Position numbers and translations under genes: made by a program. Below the pieces are notes generated by a model. That model was not told where the DNA came from. It ran no database searches and worked only from the letters and a program-made list of their open reading frames with translations. Below, in pieces: positions 9,969-17,639 of a stretch of DNA of 64,000 bases (position 1 is the first letter of the stretch; each line of letters opens with the position of its first letter). The stretch covers positions 2,728,001-2,792,000 of the forward strand of contig JASGHO010000001.1 in assembly GCA_047602305.1 (NCBI GenBank), in the 5' to 3' direction. The stretch comes from Ancrocorticia sp047602305 (lineage in GTDB: Bacteria > Actinomycetota > Actinomycetes > Actinomycetales > Actinomycetaceae).

Positions 9969-10271
9969 CAGATGAGCAGCTTCAGCTGTGGAAACCCCCG
10001 CTTCGGCGGGGGTTTTCGCATATCCGGGCACAAATGGTGCTGGAATCCAACCGCCTTGCCCGTCGGGGTGAGGGGTTAATTCATTGGTAGTCACGCCAAA
10101 GAGTGATGCTGATGCGCATAGGTCGGAAGCCAGCCACTTAATCTTGCCTCTGAGTCGGTTTGAGACGCTTGGGCCTGGAATGCTCAGAGCGACACCAAGC
10201 TCCACTCGCGTCAATCCGTGCGCGAATAAGTATTGCTGGATTGTGAAACCAACAGCTTCATCAAAGCTCAT
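9924..10271 (-). CDS. Xre-like HTH regulator whose 3' end crosses attL
   Basis: This 115-residue protein carries a helix-turn-helix in TIQQYLFAHGLTRVELGVALSIPGPSVSNRLRGK. ATG at 10,271 has AAGGAAG eight bases upstream and is preferred to the ATG at 10,301. The last 14 residues (SHLRESNSRPIHYE) are simply the antisense of the tRNA 3' end, and the stop codon lies in the tRNA anticodon stem. In the excised circle the same frame would stay open into the region before the integrase. It also reads through the hairpin at 9992-10,016. It probably controls excision or the divergent operon at 10,379. Confidence 0.7.
   Translation of the reverse strand: MSFDEAVGFTIQQYLFAHGLTRVELGVALSIPGPSVSNRLRGKIKWLASDLCASASLFGVTTNELTPHPDGQGGWIPAPFVPGYAKTPAEAGVSTAEAAHLSHLRESNSRPIHYE
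9928..9972. repeat. attL core (45 bp)
   Basis: Begins at TCG of the anticodon loop and runs five bases past the acceptor stem end. It is identical to 36,378-36,422. The flanking bases differ (ACTCG against GTTCG on the left, TGAG against CGGA on the right), so the limits are well defined. Confidence 0.95.
9992..10016 (+). terminator. Terminator after tRNA-Thr carried by the element
   Basis: AAACCCCCGC-TTCG-GCGGGGGTTTT forms a 10-bp stem with a UUCG-type loop followed by T residues. It lies inside the element, so the integrating DNA brought its own terminator for the tRNA. The host's original terminator is now beyond attR at 36,425. Confidence 0.85.
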
Positions 10272-10301
10272 TTTTGAGCTTCCTTGGTCAGTGATCGACA
10301 T

Positions 10302-10378
10302 AATTCAATCGTAACATTCGTAATGACTCGCTACAATTAACGCTTTTAAATTCATTTGTTCTGTGCTTAACTGTCGTT
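10302..10378. promoter_or_regulatory. Divergent promoter region at the left end of the element
   Basis: This 77-bp AT-rich gap separates the leftward Xre-like gene from the rightward transfer operon. It contains ATTCGTAATGACTCG (10,316-10,330), which shares TCGTAATGA with the att core. That may be an accessory recombinase or regulator site. Exact promoter boxes cannot be assigned with confidence. Confidence 0.4.
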
Positions 10379-10699
10379 ATGAACGTATCGAACCGCTACG
10401 AAAATAGCGATACGAAAGATTTGTTATCGGCCCGTGAGGTCAGTGAGCAATATCCATGGATCTCCCGTGGCCAAGTTTGGCGTTGGAGCCGTGAGAAGAA
10501 GATTCCGACGGTTGAGTTGCCAAGTGGTCGGAAACTCTTTCCTCGTGCGGCTATTGAGAAGATGCTGACGCCGACGATGGTGTCGGGTTCGTCTGCTCCT
10601 TCTGCATCCTCTCCCGATGACATTCCCTCTTCCGATGACGCTCATGAGGTCGATGGGGACTTCAATGAGCCTCTTCCAGGTTTTGAGGGGCTGAGCTGA
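10379..10699 (+). CDS. Excisionase/AlpA-like HTH protein
   Basis: This 106-residue protein has a MerR-like winged-helix start, LLSAREVSEQYPWISRGQVWRWSREKKIPTVELPSGRKLFPRAAIEKML, the usual pattern of Xis/AlpA DNA-binding proteins. It then has an acidic Ser/Asp/Glu-rich tail. It should bind near att sites or the operon promoter and direct excision. No strong ribosome binding site precedes the ATG, so the message may be leaderless. It is the first gene of the rightward operon and its TGA overlaps the next ATG. Confidence 0.75.
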   Translation: MNVSNRYENSDTKDLLSAREVSEQYPWISRGQVWRWSREKKIPTVELPSGRKLFPRAAIEKMLTPTMVSGSSAPSASSPDDIPSSDDAHEVDGDFNEPLPGFEGLS

Positions 10700-11226
10700 T
10701 GAGTGCTGGATTGTTTTTTCCTGCGGGCGCATATGCCTTGTGGTGCGCTCAGGGTGCGCCGGTTGTTGATCCTGTGGCGGGTCGGCAGCTCTTCGCGGTG
10801 AATTTCTTCCTAACTTGGGATAGGCCGTCTGTGGATGAGACTGGCCGGATTGCGTGGGAGTTCGATAAGGAGCTCCGGTTCTCTTTGGTGGATGATGAGG
10901 TCCATATCACTGGCTCGGGTGAGCTTCCACGCTGGGCGGTTAACGGGTTCAGTATTTGGACCGAGGATTGGCGTGAGACGGGTGATACCGGTGAGGAGGA
11001 GTTGCCTCACGCTGAGGTCCCACGCATTCTGGAGCTGGTGTGGCCGCGTTTGTCTGATGGTTTCGATGTGAGTCCTTTGGGGCGCCCGCAGTGGCCGCAC
11101 CTGGACGGCTATACGTCAATCCCGGCCCGTTTTGGCGACGCCCTGGTTTTCGATTCCGTGTCGGTAATCAGTGTCGCTGAAGCCCAGACTCGTGAGTGGG
11201 GTTACGACGAGGGGTTGGGGTCGTGA
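10699..11226 (+). CDS. Hypothetical protein of the transfer operon
   Basis: This 175-residue soluble, acidic protein is rich in Trp, with segments such as GLFFPAGAYALWCAQGAPVVDP and AVNGFSIWTEDWRETGD. No signal peptide, membrane segment or catalytic motif is seen and I do not recognise a family. It overlaps the preceding stop by one base (TGATG) and the following GTG start by four, so translation is coupled on both sides. Its place between an Xis-like and a replication-like gene suggests a maintenance role, but this is only inference. Confidence 0.7.
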   Translation: MSAGLFFPAGAYALWCAQGAPVVDPVAGRQLFAVNFFLTWDRPSVDETGRIAWEFDKELRFSLVDDEVHITGSGELPRWAVNGFSIWTEDWRETGDTGEEELPHAEVPRILELVWPRLSDGFDVSPLGRPQWPHLDGYTSIPARFGDALVFDSVSVISVAEAQTREWGYDEGLGS

Positions 11227-12302
11227 CGGATAAGAGTGATTTTTTTGTTGTTCGTCGTGGTGCGACGGGTGTTCCGAATGCGTTGATTCATGACAAGGAG
11301 CTGTCGTATCCGGCGTTGGTTTTGGCGATTGTGATGCTGGCTTTGCCAGCTGGGGCTCCGACGGGCTACCGGGCATTGAAGGGGCGGGGTTTTGGTGAGT
11401 CCACGACGCGGAAGGCTTTGCGGGAGTTGGAGGAGAAGAATCTTCGGTTTCGGTTCCGGATTCGTCGTGGTGGTCAGTTGCGTGAGTTGACGGTGGTGTC
11501 GGATACGCCGTTGACGATTGAGGAGGCTCGGGAGGAGATTCTGGGCCGGATGCGTCTGCAGGCGATGGTGGAGTCGGAGGTTGTGGGGTGTGTATCGCAT
11601 CCGGAGTTATCCACAGTCCCGGCGCCTGTGGTTCCTGTGGATGAGGCCCGTGCCGTGGAATTCACCGCACGGTGTGACCAGGGGAAACGCGAACCGGTTT
11701 CAGGGGCTGAAGGGGGTCACCGTGCCGTGGTTGACCGTGGCACGGTGGACAGTGGCGCAACCTACTACGTAGGTTCCAATGCTTCTTCACTACGTTCAGA
11801 AGCAAATTCCATCCAACCAGAGCAAACGATGCCATCACCGGCGGCATCGTCGGGTGTGGGTGGTGTGGATGGGATGGATTCTGTTTCACCGCGTTCGGGC
11901 CCTGGCGGGCCTCGCGGTGGGGTGGATTGGGATCTGATTGGGGCGTGTGTGCCTTCCCCGATGAAGGAGTCGTTGGCGGGTGCGTCGGCGGTGCGGGTGA
12001 GCGCGGCGTTGGCTCGGGCGGTGGGTCTGGGCTGGAAGCCGGTCCAGATTCATCATCGGTTGAATCATCAGCCGTTGCCGGGCCAGGTGACGAATTTGCC
12101 GGGTTTGACGATCCGGCGTGTGGAGGCGTTTCTGGCTGTTGATCCGCCGAATGCTTCATCGAGTCTTCCTGTTTCCCAGGTCCGGCCTGCAACTGGCGGC
12201 GATTCTCACGGGCCTGGGAAGCAGGGGTGTCCTCCAAAGGTGAAAGAGCGTTTGGAGAAGAAGTTTCGCCGGTCGGCGGGGAATTCAGTGAGGACGAGCT
12301 GA
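11223..12302 (+). CDS. Winged-helix protein, replication-initiation or helicase-loader-like
   Basis: This 359-residue protein starts at a GTG that overlaps the previous stop (GTGA); the in-frame upstream ATG at 11,196 is less likely. Residues 1-105 resemble the N-terminal winged helix of plasmid and phage replication proteins (FFVVRRGATGVPNALIHDKELSYPALVLAIVMLALP, then ESTTRKALRELEEKNLRFRFRI). A low-complexity middle follows. The C-terminal 100 residues form a second helical domain (DWDLIGACVPSPMKESLAGA onward). A perfect DnaA box TTATCCACA lies within the gene at 11,607-11,615. Autonomous replication of the circle is possible but unproven. Confidence 0.6.
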   Translation: MTDKSDFFVVRRGATGVPNALIHDKELSYPALVLAIVMLALPAGAPTGYRALKGRGFGESTTRKALRELEEKNLRFRFRIRRGGQLRELTVVSDTPLTIEEAREEILGRMRLQAMVESEVVGCVSHPELSTVPAPVVPVDEARAVEFTARCDQGKREPVSGAEGGHRAVVDRGTVDSGATYYVGSNASSLRSEANSIQPEQTMPSPAASSGVGGVDGMDSVSPRSGPGGPRGGVDWDLIGACVPSPMKESLAGASAVRVSAALARAVGLGWKPVQIHHRLNHQPLPGQVTNLPGLTIRRVEAFLAVDPPNASSSLPVSQVRPATGGDSHGPGKQGCPPKVKERLEKKFRRSAGNSVRTS

Positions 12303-13036
12303 TGAATATTTCGATGAAGATCAAGCTCCTGGTCGGGGTCCTGGTTGTGCTGGTGGTTGCTGGTGGTGTAGGTGGCTGGTGGCTGCGTGAGCGCACTGCC
12401 TCGGATGCTGATCAGGAAGCGTACTCACGGGCTTGGGACGGCTATGAGAAAGCCTGGGAGGGGCTCTCGGCTGTCCGGACTGAGGCGGGTGATGTCGCGG
12501 TTGATTGTCCGGTGAATACGCGTCAGAACACGGTGTGTGACCGTCTGGTGGCTGCGCTGGGGAGTGCGAAGGACCTATCTGAGCTGCATGGGGTTGATCC
12601 TGCACGGGTGGACCGGAAGGAGCTCCAGGCTGAAACTGCGAAGCTGACGACGGCGACGAGTCAGGTGGTACAGGTTCAGGGTCAGCTCTCGAAAGAGTTG
12701 GCGAGCGCGAACTCTGAGGTGGAACGGGCTGGACGGGACTGGGTCAACAACGAGATTGAGCCTCGCTTGACGTGGGCGAAGCAGGATGTGAAGGCTGCGC
12801 GGGCAGTGGTTGAAGCATCTGAGCCGGGCGCGAGTTATGAGGATGCCCGGGAGGAAGCTCTCCGGGCCGCGGATGTGCTCGATGATTTCGTTGCAAAGAC
12901 GGAAGACGCGATGGGGCGGATGACGATCACGGAAGGGATTGATTACCGAAATTCGTTGATCAATCTCATGGATGACTGTAAGAAGTCGACGTCGTCGCTG
13001 ACGGCGGCGGTGACCAGGGCGAAGCTCGGTGTGTGA
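12302..13036 (+). CDS. Membrane-anchored coiled-coil protein of the transfer operon
   Basis: ATG at 12,302 overlaps the upstream TGA (TGATG), giving 244 residues. The longer frame from 12,227 only overlaps its neighbour. A single transmembrane segment, KLLVGVLVVLVVAGGVGGWWL (about residues 8-28), is followed by a long charged helical region with Ala/Glu/Lys heptads (about 60-230), probably outside the membrane. One Cys pair (CPVNTRQNTVC) may form a disulfide. No family is recognised. It is a likely structural part of the conjugation apparatus, since it sits in an unbroken operon with the T4SS genes. Confidence 0.7.
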   Translation: MNISMKIKLLVGVLVVLVVAGGVGGWWLRERTASDADQEAYSRAWDGYEKAWEGLSAVRTEAGDVAVDCPVNTRQNTVCDRLVAALGSAKDLSELHGVDPARVDRKELQAETAKLTTATSQVVQVQGQLSKELASANSEVERAGRDWVNNEIEPRLTWAKQDVKAARAVVEASEPGASYEDAREEALRAADVLDDFVAKTEDAMGRMTITEGIDYRNSLINLMDDCKKSTSSLTAAVTRAKLGV

Positions 13037-13704
13037 TGCGAGTTCAGTGGTTGTGGAAGGCGAAGCGTGGGCTGGGCGCGGCGGTGGGCCTGGTCATCAT
13101 GCTTGTGTTGATGCCTGTGGCAGTTTATGCGGCTTCAGACGATGCATCTGTTGGCCTGGGTTCTGTTCCGCCTGTTCCGGGTTCTGATGTGGTTGATCCG
13201 GTGACGCCGCCGTCGCCGTCTGGCGGGCGGGGCGTGGATGTGGGTGAGCCTCCTGTGCCTGCGCCTGGTGTGGTGGGGGATGTTCCGCCTTCTCCTCGTC
13301 AGGAGTCCGTGGCCCCGGTCCTGTCGTCGAAGGGGGCGCAAGATTCTCCGATGTCGGGTGATGACCTCGTGAAGCGAGTGATGTCGGGTCTCTTTGGTAC
13401 GGGTAAAGAGTCTTCCTCCCAAGGTCCTTCCTTGTCTGGGCGTGAGGCGAGAGAGGTTATGCCTGCGGGTCTGTCTGAGGCTGTTGCTGGGGTTGTGGGC
13501 CCGGCACGCAGTGGGCAAGAAGAAAAGTTTGGTGTTTCTCCATTGGTTTCTGAGGTCCAGGACGCACAGTCCGGGTCTTCAGGGGTGTTGTCGTCGACAG
13601 CACCTATTGGTGCCTTCTTCGTGGTGGCCGGTTTGGCGGTCGCTGCGGGGTGGGCGTGGTCTCGACATCGGGTCGGGGCTGGTGTGAAAGGAAAACGATC
13701 ATGA
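13036..13704 (+). CDS. Secreted or surface Pro-rich membrane protein of the transfer operon
   Basis: ATG at 13,036 overlaps the previous stop (GTGATG). The 222-residue product has a signal peptide or N-terminal anchor (AVGLVIMLVLMPVAVYAA, about residues 15-32) and a long Pro/Val/Ser/Gly-rich extracellular stretch starting GLGSVPPVPGSDVVDP. A C-terminal transmembrane segment (APIGAFFVVAGLAVAAGWAW) is followed by a basic tail. The layout, a signal, a flexible wall-spanning part and a membrane anchor, fits a cell-surface component of a Gram-positive conjugation machine. No family assignment. Confidence 0.7.
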   Translation: MRVQWLWKAKRGLGAAVGLVIMLVLMPVAVYAASDDASVGLGSVPPVPGSDVVDPVTPPSPSGGRGVDVGEPPVPAPGVVGDVPPSPRQESVAPVLSSKGAQDSPMSGDDLVKRVMSGLFGTGKESSSQGPSLSGREAREVMPAGLSEAVAGVVGPARSGQEEKFGVSPLVSEVQDAQSGSSGVLSSTAPIGAFFVVAGLAVAAGWAWSRHRVGAGVKGKRS

Positions 13705-13898
13705 TCGATACTGTTCTCAGTTTGATAGGGCGCGGTGCCATTTTTATGGGGGCTGTGCTGGCGTTGTGGGGCGCTATCCAGATCGGGCTGGGCATGAATG
13801 AGTCCCAGGGCTCTCAAATCAAGAGCGGGCTGGCTCAGTTGGCCGGCGGAGCCGTGGTTGTCGCCGCTGGCGCGTTCTTTACGACGATCGTGTTCTAG
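13701..13898 (+). CDS. Small VirB2/TrbC-like membrane protein
   Basis: The true start is the ATG at 13,701, preceded by AAAGGAAAAC, giving 65 residues. Two hydrophobic helices (about residues 10-28 and 40-62) flank a polar loop, GLGMNESQGSQIKSGLAQL. This is the arrangement of small pilin-like or VirB2/VirB3-type subunits encoded just before PrgI and VirB4 in Gram-positive T4SS loci. The assignment rests on size, topology and gene order, not on a recognised motif. Confidence 0.65.
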   Translation: MIDTVLSLIGRGAIFMGAVLALWGAIQIGLGMNESQGSQIKSGLAQLAGGAVVVAAGAFFTTIVF

Positions 13899-13907
13899 GA
13901 GGCCGAG

Positions 13908-14303
13908 GTGGCTTTCGAAGCCAAAGTATACAAAGACGTTCGCAGATATCAGGCGAAAGTCATTTGGGGGATGTCATGGCGGCAGTTTTTCCTCGCGTTG
14001 GTCGGCTTGCCAGCCCTCATTGGTGTGTACTTGGCGTTTTCGTTCAACGGGCATGCGGATCTTGGCTCGTATGTGGTGTTCGTGCTTGCGATGCCACTCG
14101 GGGCGTTCGGATTCGCACGCCCGTTGGGCGTGCCTTTTGAACGGTACGCGAAGCATGTGGTGTCCCATTTTCTGGGCACACGCCAGTTCACATTTGATGA
14201 GTCCCAGGGGGAAGGAGTGAATGATGAGCACGATGACTCTGCCGAGGCTAGACATGCCTCGCGTCAAGTTGAAGCGGTCAACGCTTTCGAAGTCACGAAC
14301 TAA
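13908..14303 (+). CDS. PrgI-family T4SS membrane protein
   Basis: GTG at 13,908 follows AGGAGGCCGAG. The 131-residue product starts AFEAKVYKDVRRYQAKVIWGMSWRQFF, typical of PrgI/VirB3-like proteins. It has two transmembrane helices (about 25-45 and 50-70) and a conserved FARPLGVPFERY segment. PrgI proteins couple the membrane channel to the VirB4 ATPase. The last 83 bases overlap the VirB4 gene in another frame, so the C-terminal 27 residues are probably poorly constrained. Confidence 0.8.
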   Translation: MAFEAKVYKDVRRYQAKVIWGMSWRQFFLALVGLPALIGVYLAFSFNGHADLGSYVVFVLAMPLGAFGFARPLGVPFERYAKHVVSHFLGTRQFTFDESQGEGVNDEHDDSAEARHASRQVEAVNAFEVTN

Positions 14304-16617
14304 GGTGGCTCGACCGCCCACGTCAACGCAGGCACAGATCGGGTATGAGGCTCTTGCTGAATCCGGGTTGTGTTGGCTAGGAGGTCGCCGCTATTCGGCG
14401 ACGTTGAAGATGGCGGATATTGATTATCTGCTTGCTCCTGGTGTGATCCAGGAGCAAGTGATGGGCCAGTATGCGCAGTTCTTGAACGGGCATCTGGGAG
14501 GGCAACATCTCCAGTTCGTGATTCATAACGAGGTGCGGGGGAAGGAGGAGATCCTTGACGATGTCTCCTTCCCGATGCGCGGGGATGGTTATGACCGCGC
14601 GCGGAGCGAGTACAACGATCTGATTGCCCAGCGTCTGGAGTCCGGGAGGAAGAATACTCAGTCGGAGATGTCTTTGACGCTCACGATTGAGGCGGATTCT
14701 CTGGAGGAGGCCAAGGCAACGATTGCCCGGGTTGTTTCGGAGGATGTTGCGGGCTTGGCAGATGTGGGAGAATGCCGCGCGACTGAGATGTCGGGGGAGG
14801 ATAGGGTCCGCATGTTGCAGCGGATGCTTCGTCCTGGGTCCCCGGCAACGTTCCAGTATCGGGATCTGCTGGGTCAGCGGCTCACGACGAAGGATTTCGT
14901 GGCGCCGATGGCCATCGACACGAAGCAGAGCTCAGATTTCGTGGTGTTGACTGCGGGCAAGGATCGGTATGTCCAGACGATGATTCTGCGGAATCTTCCC
15001 GCGTTTGTCAATGATCGTGTCTTGGCTGATCTTGCTGGGATTCCGATTGACCTGACGATTTCTCTGCATTTTGATCCGATGGATCAGGAGGAAGGTCGCG
15101 AGCTGGTCAAGAAGCAGCTCGCGGCCATGGATATGCAGCGTCTCGATTCCCACAAGAAGGCTGTCAAGCAGAAGCTTGACGATGAGGATGTGATGCCTCA
15201 TGAGTTGACAACTTCTCTGGCCGAGGGGAAGGAATTGTTGGCCCAGTTGGAAGGGTCGAATCAGAAGATGTTCACGACCAGAATTCTGGTGGGTGTGGCG
15301 GCCTCGTCGCGTGAAGAATTGGCGCAGCGTGTCAAGCAGGTGCGTCAGGTGTGTGGGAGGCACTCGTGTTCGTTGGAGAAGCTGCGGTTTATGCAGTTGA
15401 AGGGGTTGAACGCGCTTCTTCCCTTGGGTGCCTGCGATCTTCCAGTATCGCGAGCGTTGACGACATCGGAGATCGCGGTCATGGTGCCTTTCACGACGCA
15501 GGAGCTGTTCCAGCCGGATGGATTCTTTTATGGGATTAATCCGCTCTCGAAGAATCCTATCTTTGCTGACCGTCGGACTGGGATGAATTCGAATGGTTTC
15601 ATCTTGGGCACGTCGGGGTCGGGCAAGTCCCAGCTCGCCAAGTGTGAGATGGTGCAAACATACCTGAAGCGCCCGAACGATGAGGTCCTTGTCGTCGATC
15701 CGGAGCATGAGTATGCGCCTTTGGTAGAAGAGCTTGGAGGGACGAGAGTAAAGATCTCGGCCGGGTCTCAGGATTGCATCAATCCACTGTTTTTGGAGAA
15801 GGGACTGCGGGTCTCCGACGGGGACCCAGTGCGCGACAAGTGTGCGTTCGTGCGTTCCTTGTGCGAGGTCCTTCTCGGTGGCGTGGAGGGCTTGACGGCC
15901 CTGCAACGATCAGTCATCGACCGTGTGACGCTGCGGATGTATCGGGAATACATGGCGTCCGACGCTGCGGAAGCCCCGACGCTGAAGAGTCTTTACGAGG
16001 CGCTTCGGGAACAACCGGAGGTGGAGGCAGCGGAGATCGCGGCTGGACTCGAATTGTATGCGACGGGGTCGGCTGCCGGCTTTGCCCAGCCCACCAATGT
16101 TGACACGTCGAACCGGTTCACCGTGTATGACATTTCAGAGTTAGGTGATGACCTTCAGACCTTTGGCATGATGGTCGTCCTCGAAGACGTGTGGGGGCGG
16201 GTCGCGAGAAATCGTGCCCGAGGAGTCCGCACGGCGTTGTACATTGACGAGTTTCACATGCTTTTTGACAACGCTTTCGCGGCGTCATATTTGGAGACGA
16301 TTTATGCGCGCATCCGCAAGTGGGGCGGCGGCGTGACGGGCATGACTCAGAACATTGAGCGGATGCTCGGAAATGAGAAAGCACGGCGGATGCTCTCGAA
16401 TTCGGACTGTGTTTTCTTGTTGCAGCAGGAGGCTAACGACGCGCAAGCGTTGGAGGGCCTATTCAGGCTCTCGCACCAACAACGTGGGTACTTCACCAAT
16501 CAATCTCCAGGGCGAGGACTCCTTAAATTCGGATCAGTCGTGATTCCTTTCGATAACACGATGGATACGAATTCTCATCTTTACCAGCTTTTCTCCACAA
16601 AGTTTGAGGATCAGTAA
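14221..16617 (+). CDS. VirB4/TraE-like conjugation ATPase
   Basis: This 798-residue hexameric ATPase powers assembly and substrate movement in the type IV secretion channel. Walker A is GTSGSGKSQ (about residues 463-471), Walker B is in TALYIDEFHML (about 670), and the C-terminal motif GMTQNIERML is typical of VirB4. The N-terminal half is the membrane-docking domain with YEALAESGLCWLGGRRYSATLKMADIDY. GGGGAAGGAG directly upstream supports the ATG at 14,221. It is the central gene of the rightward operon. Confidence 0.93.
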   Translation: MMSTMTLPRLDMPRVKLKRSTLSKSRTKVARPPTSTQAQIGYEALAESGLCWLGGRRYSATLKMADIDYLLAPGVIQEQVMGQYAQFLNGHLGGQHLQFVIHNEVRGKEEILDDVSFPMRGDGYDRARSEYNDLIAQRLESGRKNTQSEMSLTLTIEADSLEEAKATIARVVSEDVAGLADVGECRATEMSGEDRVRMLQRMLRPGSPATFQYRDLLGQRLTTKDFVAPMAIDTKQSSDFVVLTAGKDRYVQTMILRNLPAFVNDRVLADLAGIPIDLTISLHFDPMDQEEGRELVKKQLAAMDMQRLDSHKKAVKQKLDDEDVMPHELTTSLAEGKELLAQLEGSNQKMFTTRILVGVAASSREELAQRVKQVRQVCGRHSCSLEKLRFMQLKGLNALLPLGACDLPVSRALTTSEIAVMVPFTTQELFQPDGFFYGINPLSKNPIFADRRTGMNSNGFILGTSGSGKSQLAKCEMVQTYLKRPNDEVLVVDPEHEYAPLVEELGGTRVKISAGSQDCINPLFLEKGLRVSDGDPVRDKCAFVRSLCEVLLGGVEGLTALQRSVIDRVTLRMYREYMASDAAEAPTLKSLYEALREQPEVEAAEIAAGLELYATGSAAGFAQPTNVDTSNRFTVYDISELGDDLQTFGMMVVLEDVWGRVARNRARGVRTALYIDEFHMLFDNAFAASYLETIYARIRKWGGGVTGMTQNIERMLGNEKARRMLSNSDCVFLLQQEANDAQALEGLFRLSHQQRGYFTNQSPGRGLLKFGSVVIPFDNTMDTNSHLYQLFSTKFEDQ

Positions 16618-17639
16618 TGATCGACAAGACAATTTCTCCATTGAATCTCCATACCATTGCCAATGATGAAACGCTCCTGACAGATGAGAAGTCGCGACGG
16701 CGTCTTCTCACAGAGCTGGCTGGGCATCCGAATGCCTGGCCAGAGTTGCAAGAGTGGTGCACATATTGCTTGAAGACGGGGTTTGGTCCACGGCAGGCCC
16801 CTGTACCTCCGGTTCCGGAAGTCTTTTCGGCTGAAGAAGAATCGGGTGTGGTCAAGCCGGATGAACCGGCACCCCTGCCCATCCGGCGTCCACTGGTGAA
16901 GACACGATACGTGGTGGGCGTGGCCAGCGCCCTGATCCTGGCGGGCCTTGTGGGAGTTTACCTCGTGAACTCCCACAGCCCAGGGCCGGAAAAAGCCCCA
17001 GCTACACCAAGCAGCCCGGCCAGTGCCGCGGTTGCGCCTGTGGGTGATGTGGCTGGTGATGGTTTCGTGTGTTCAGCGTCTGCGACAGGGGTTTCCTGCG
17101 CTGGGCAGAATAATCACGGTCAACTCGGCACGGGTGTGGCTGGTGGGCCGGGAAAACACCTGGTGGATTTCCCGGGGACGATGTTCCTCACTGCGGGTGA
17201 GGACTTTGCGTGTGTCTCCTCGGGGACCGGTGCGACGTGTTGGGGGGAGAACACGTGGCATCAAGCGGGTGACGTGGATGTTGCCTTGATTGGACCCACT
17301 GAGGTGGCGGCGTTGAAAGGAAAGGAAATCTCTTCACTGTCAGCGGGTGATGTTCATGCCTGTGCGACAACGACGAACCATGAATTGTGGTGTTGGGGCT
17401 CGGACTACTCTGGCCAGTTGGGATCCGGAGTGAAAGGGGAGAAGGCCAGCAAGGCCCGGAAGATTGAACTCCCGGGTGGTGCGGCGCCTGCGAAAGTGGT
17501 GTCGTCTCGTTTCGGGGCGTGCGCGACGACTGTACAAGGCTCCCAGTATTGCTGGGGCGCGAATGATGGACAGAGAGTCACGGCTGATCTGGCCACGATT
17601 GTTGGTCCGACGTTGATGAACGAGGGTGATCTCAAATGA
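16617..17639 (+). CDS. Membrane protein with an RCC1-repeat beta-propeller-like domain
   Basis: This 340-residue protein has three parts. The N-terminal cytoplasmic part (1-95) contains LLTELAGHPNAWPELQEWC, a variant leucine-rich motif seen in actinobacterial proteins. A transmembrane helix follows (YVVGVASALILAGLVGVYLV, about 100-120). The extracellular part (about 145-335) carries repeats of the RCC1/BLIP-II kind: SCAGQNNHGQLGTG, TCWGENTWHQAG, LWCWGSDYSGQLGSG and YCWGANDGQ, with paired cysteines. RCC1 propellers bind proteins. Here one sits in an operon between VirB4 and the wall hydrolase, so it may contact the cell wall, the recipient or other T4SS parts. Confidence 0.8.
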   Translation: MIDKTISPLNLHTIANDETLLTDEKSRRRLLTELAGHPNAWPELQEWCTYCLKTGFGPRQAPVPPVPEVFSAEEESGVVKPDEPAPLPIRRPLVKTRYVVGVASALILAGLVGVYLVNSHSPGPEKAPATPSSPASAAVAPVGDVAGDGFVCSASATGVSCAGQNNHGQLGTGVAGGPGKHLVDFPGTMFLTAGEDFACVSSGTGATCWGENTWHQAGDVDVALIGPTEVAALKGKEISSLSAGDVHACATTTNHELWCWGSDYSGQLGSGVKGEKASKARKIELPGGAAPAKVVSSRFGACATTVQGSQYCWGANDGQRVTADLATIVGPTLMNEGDLK

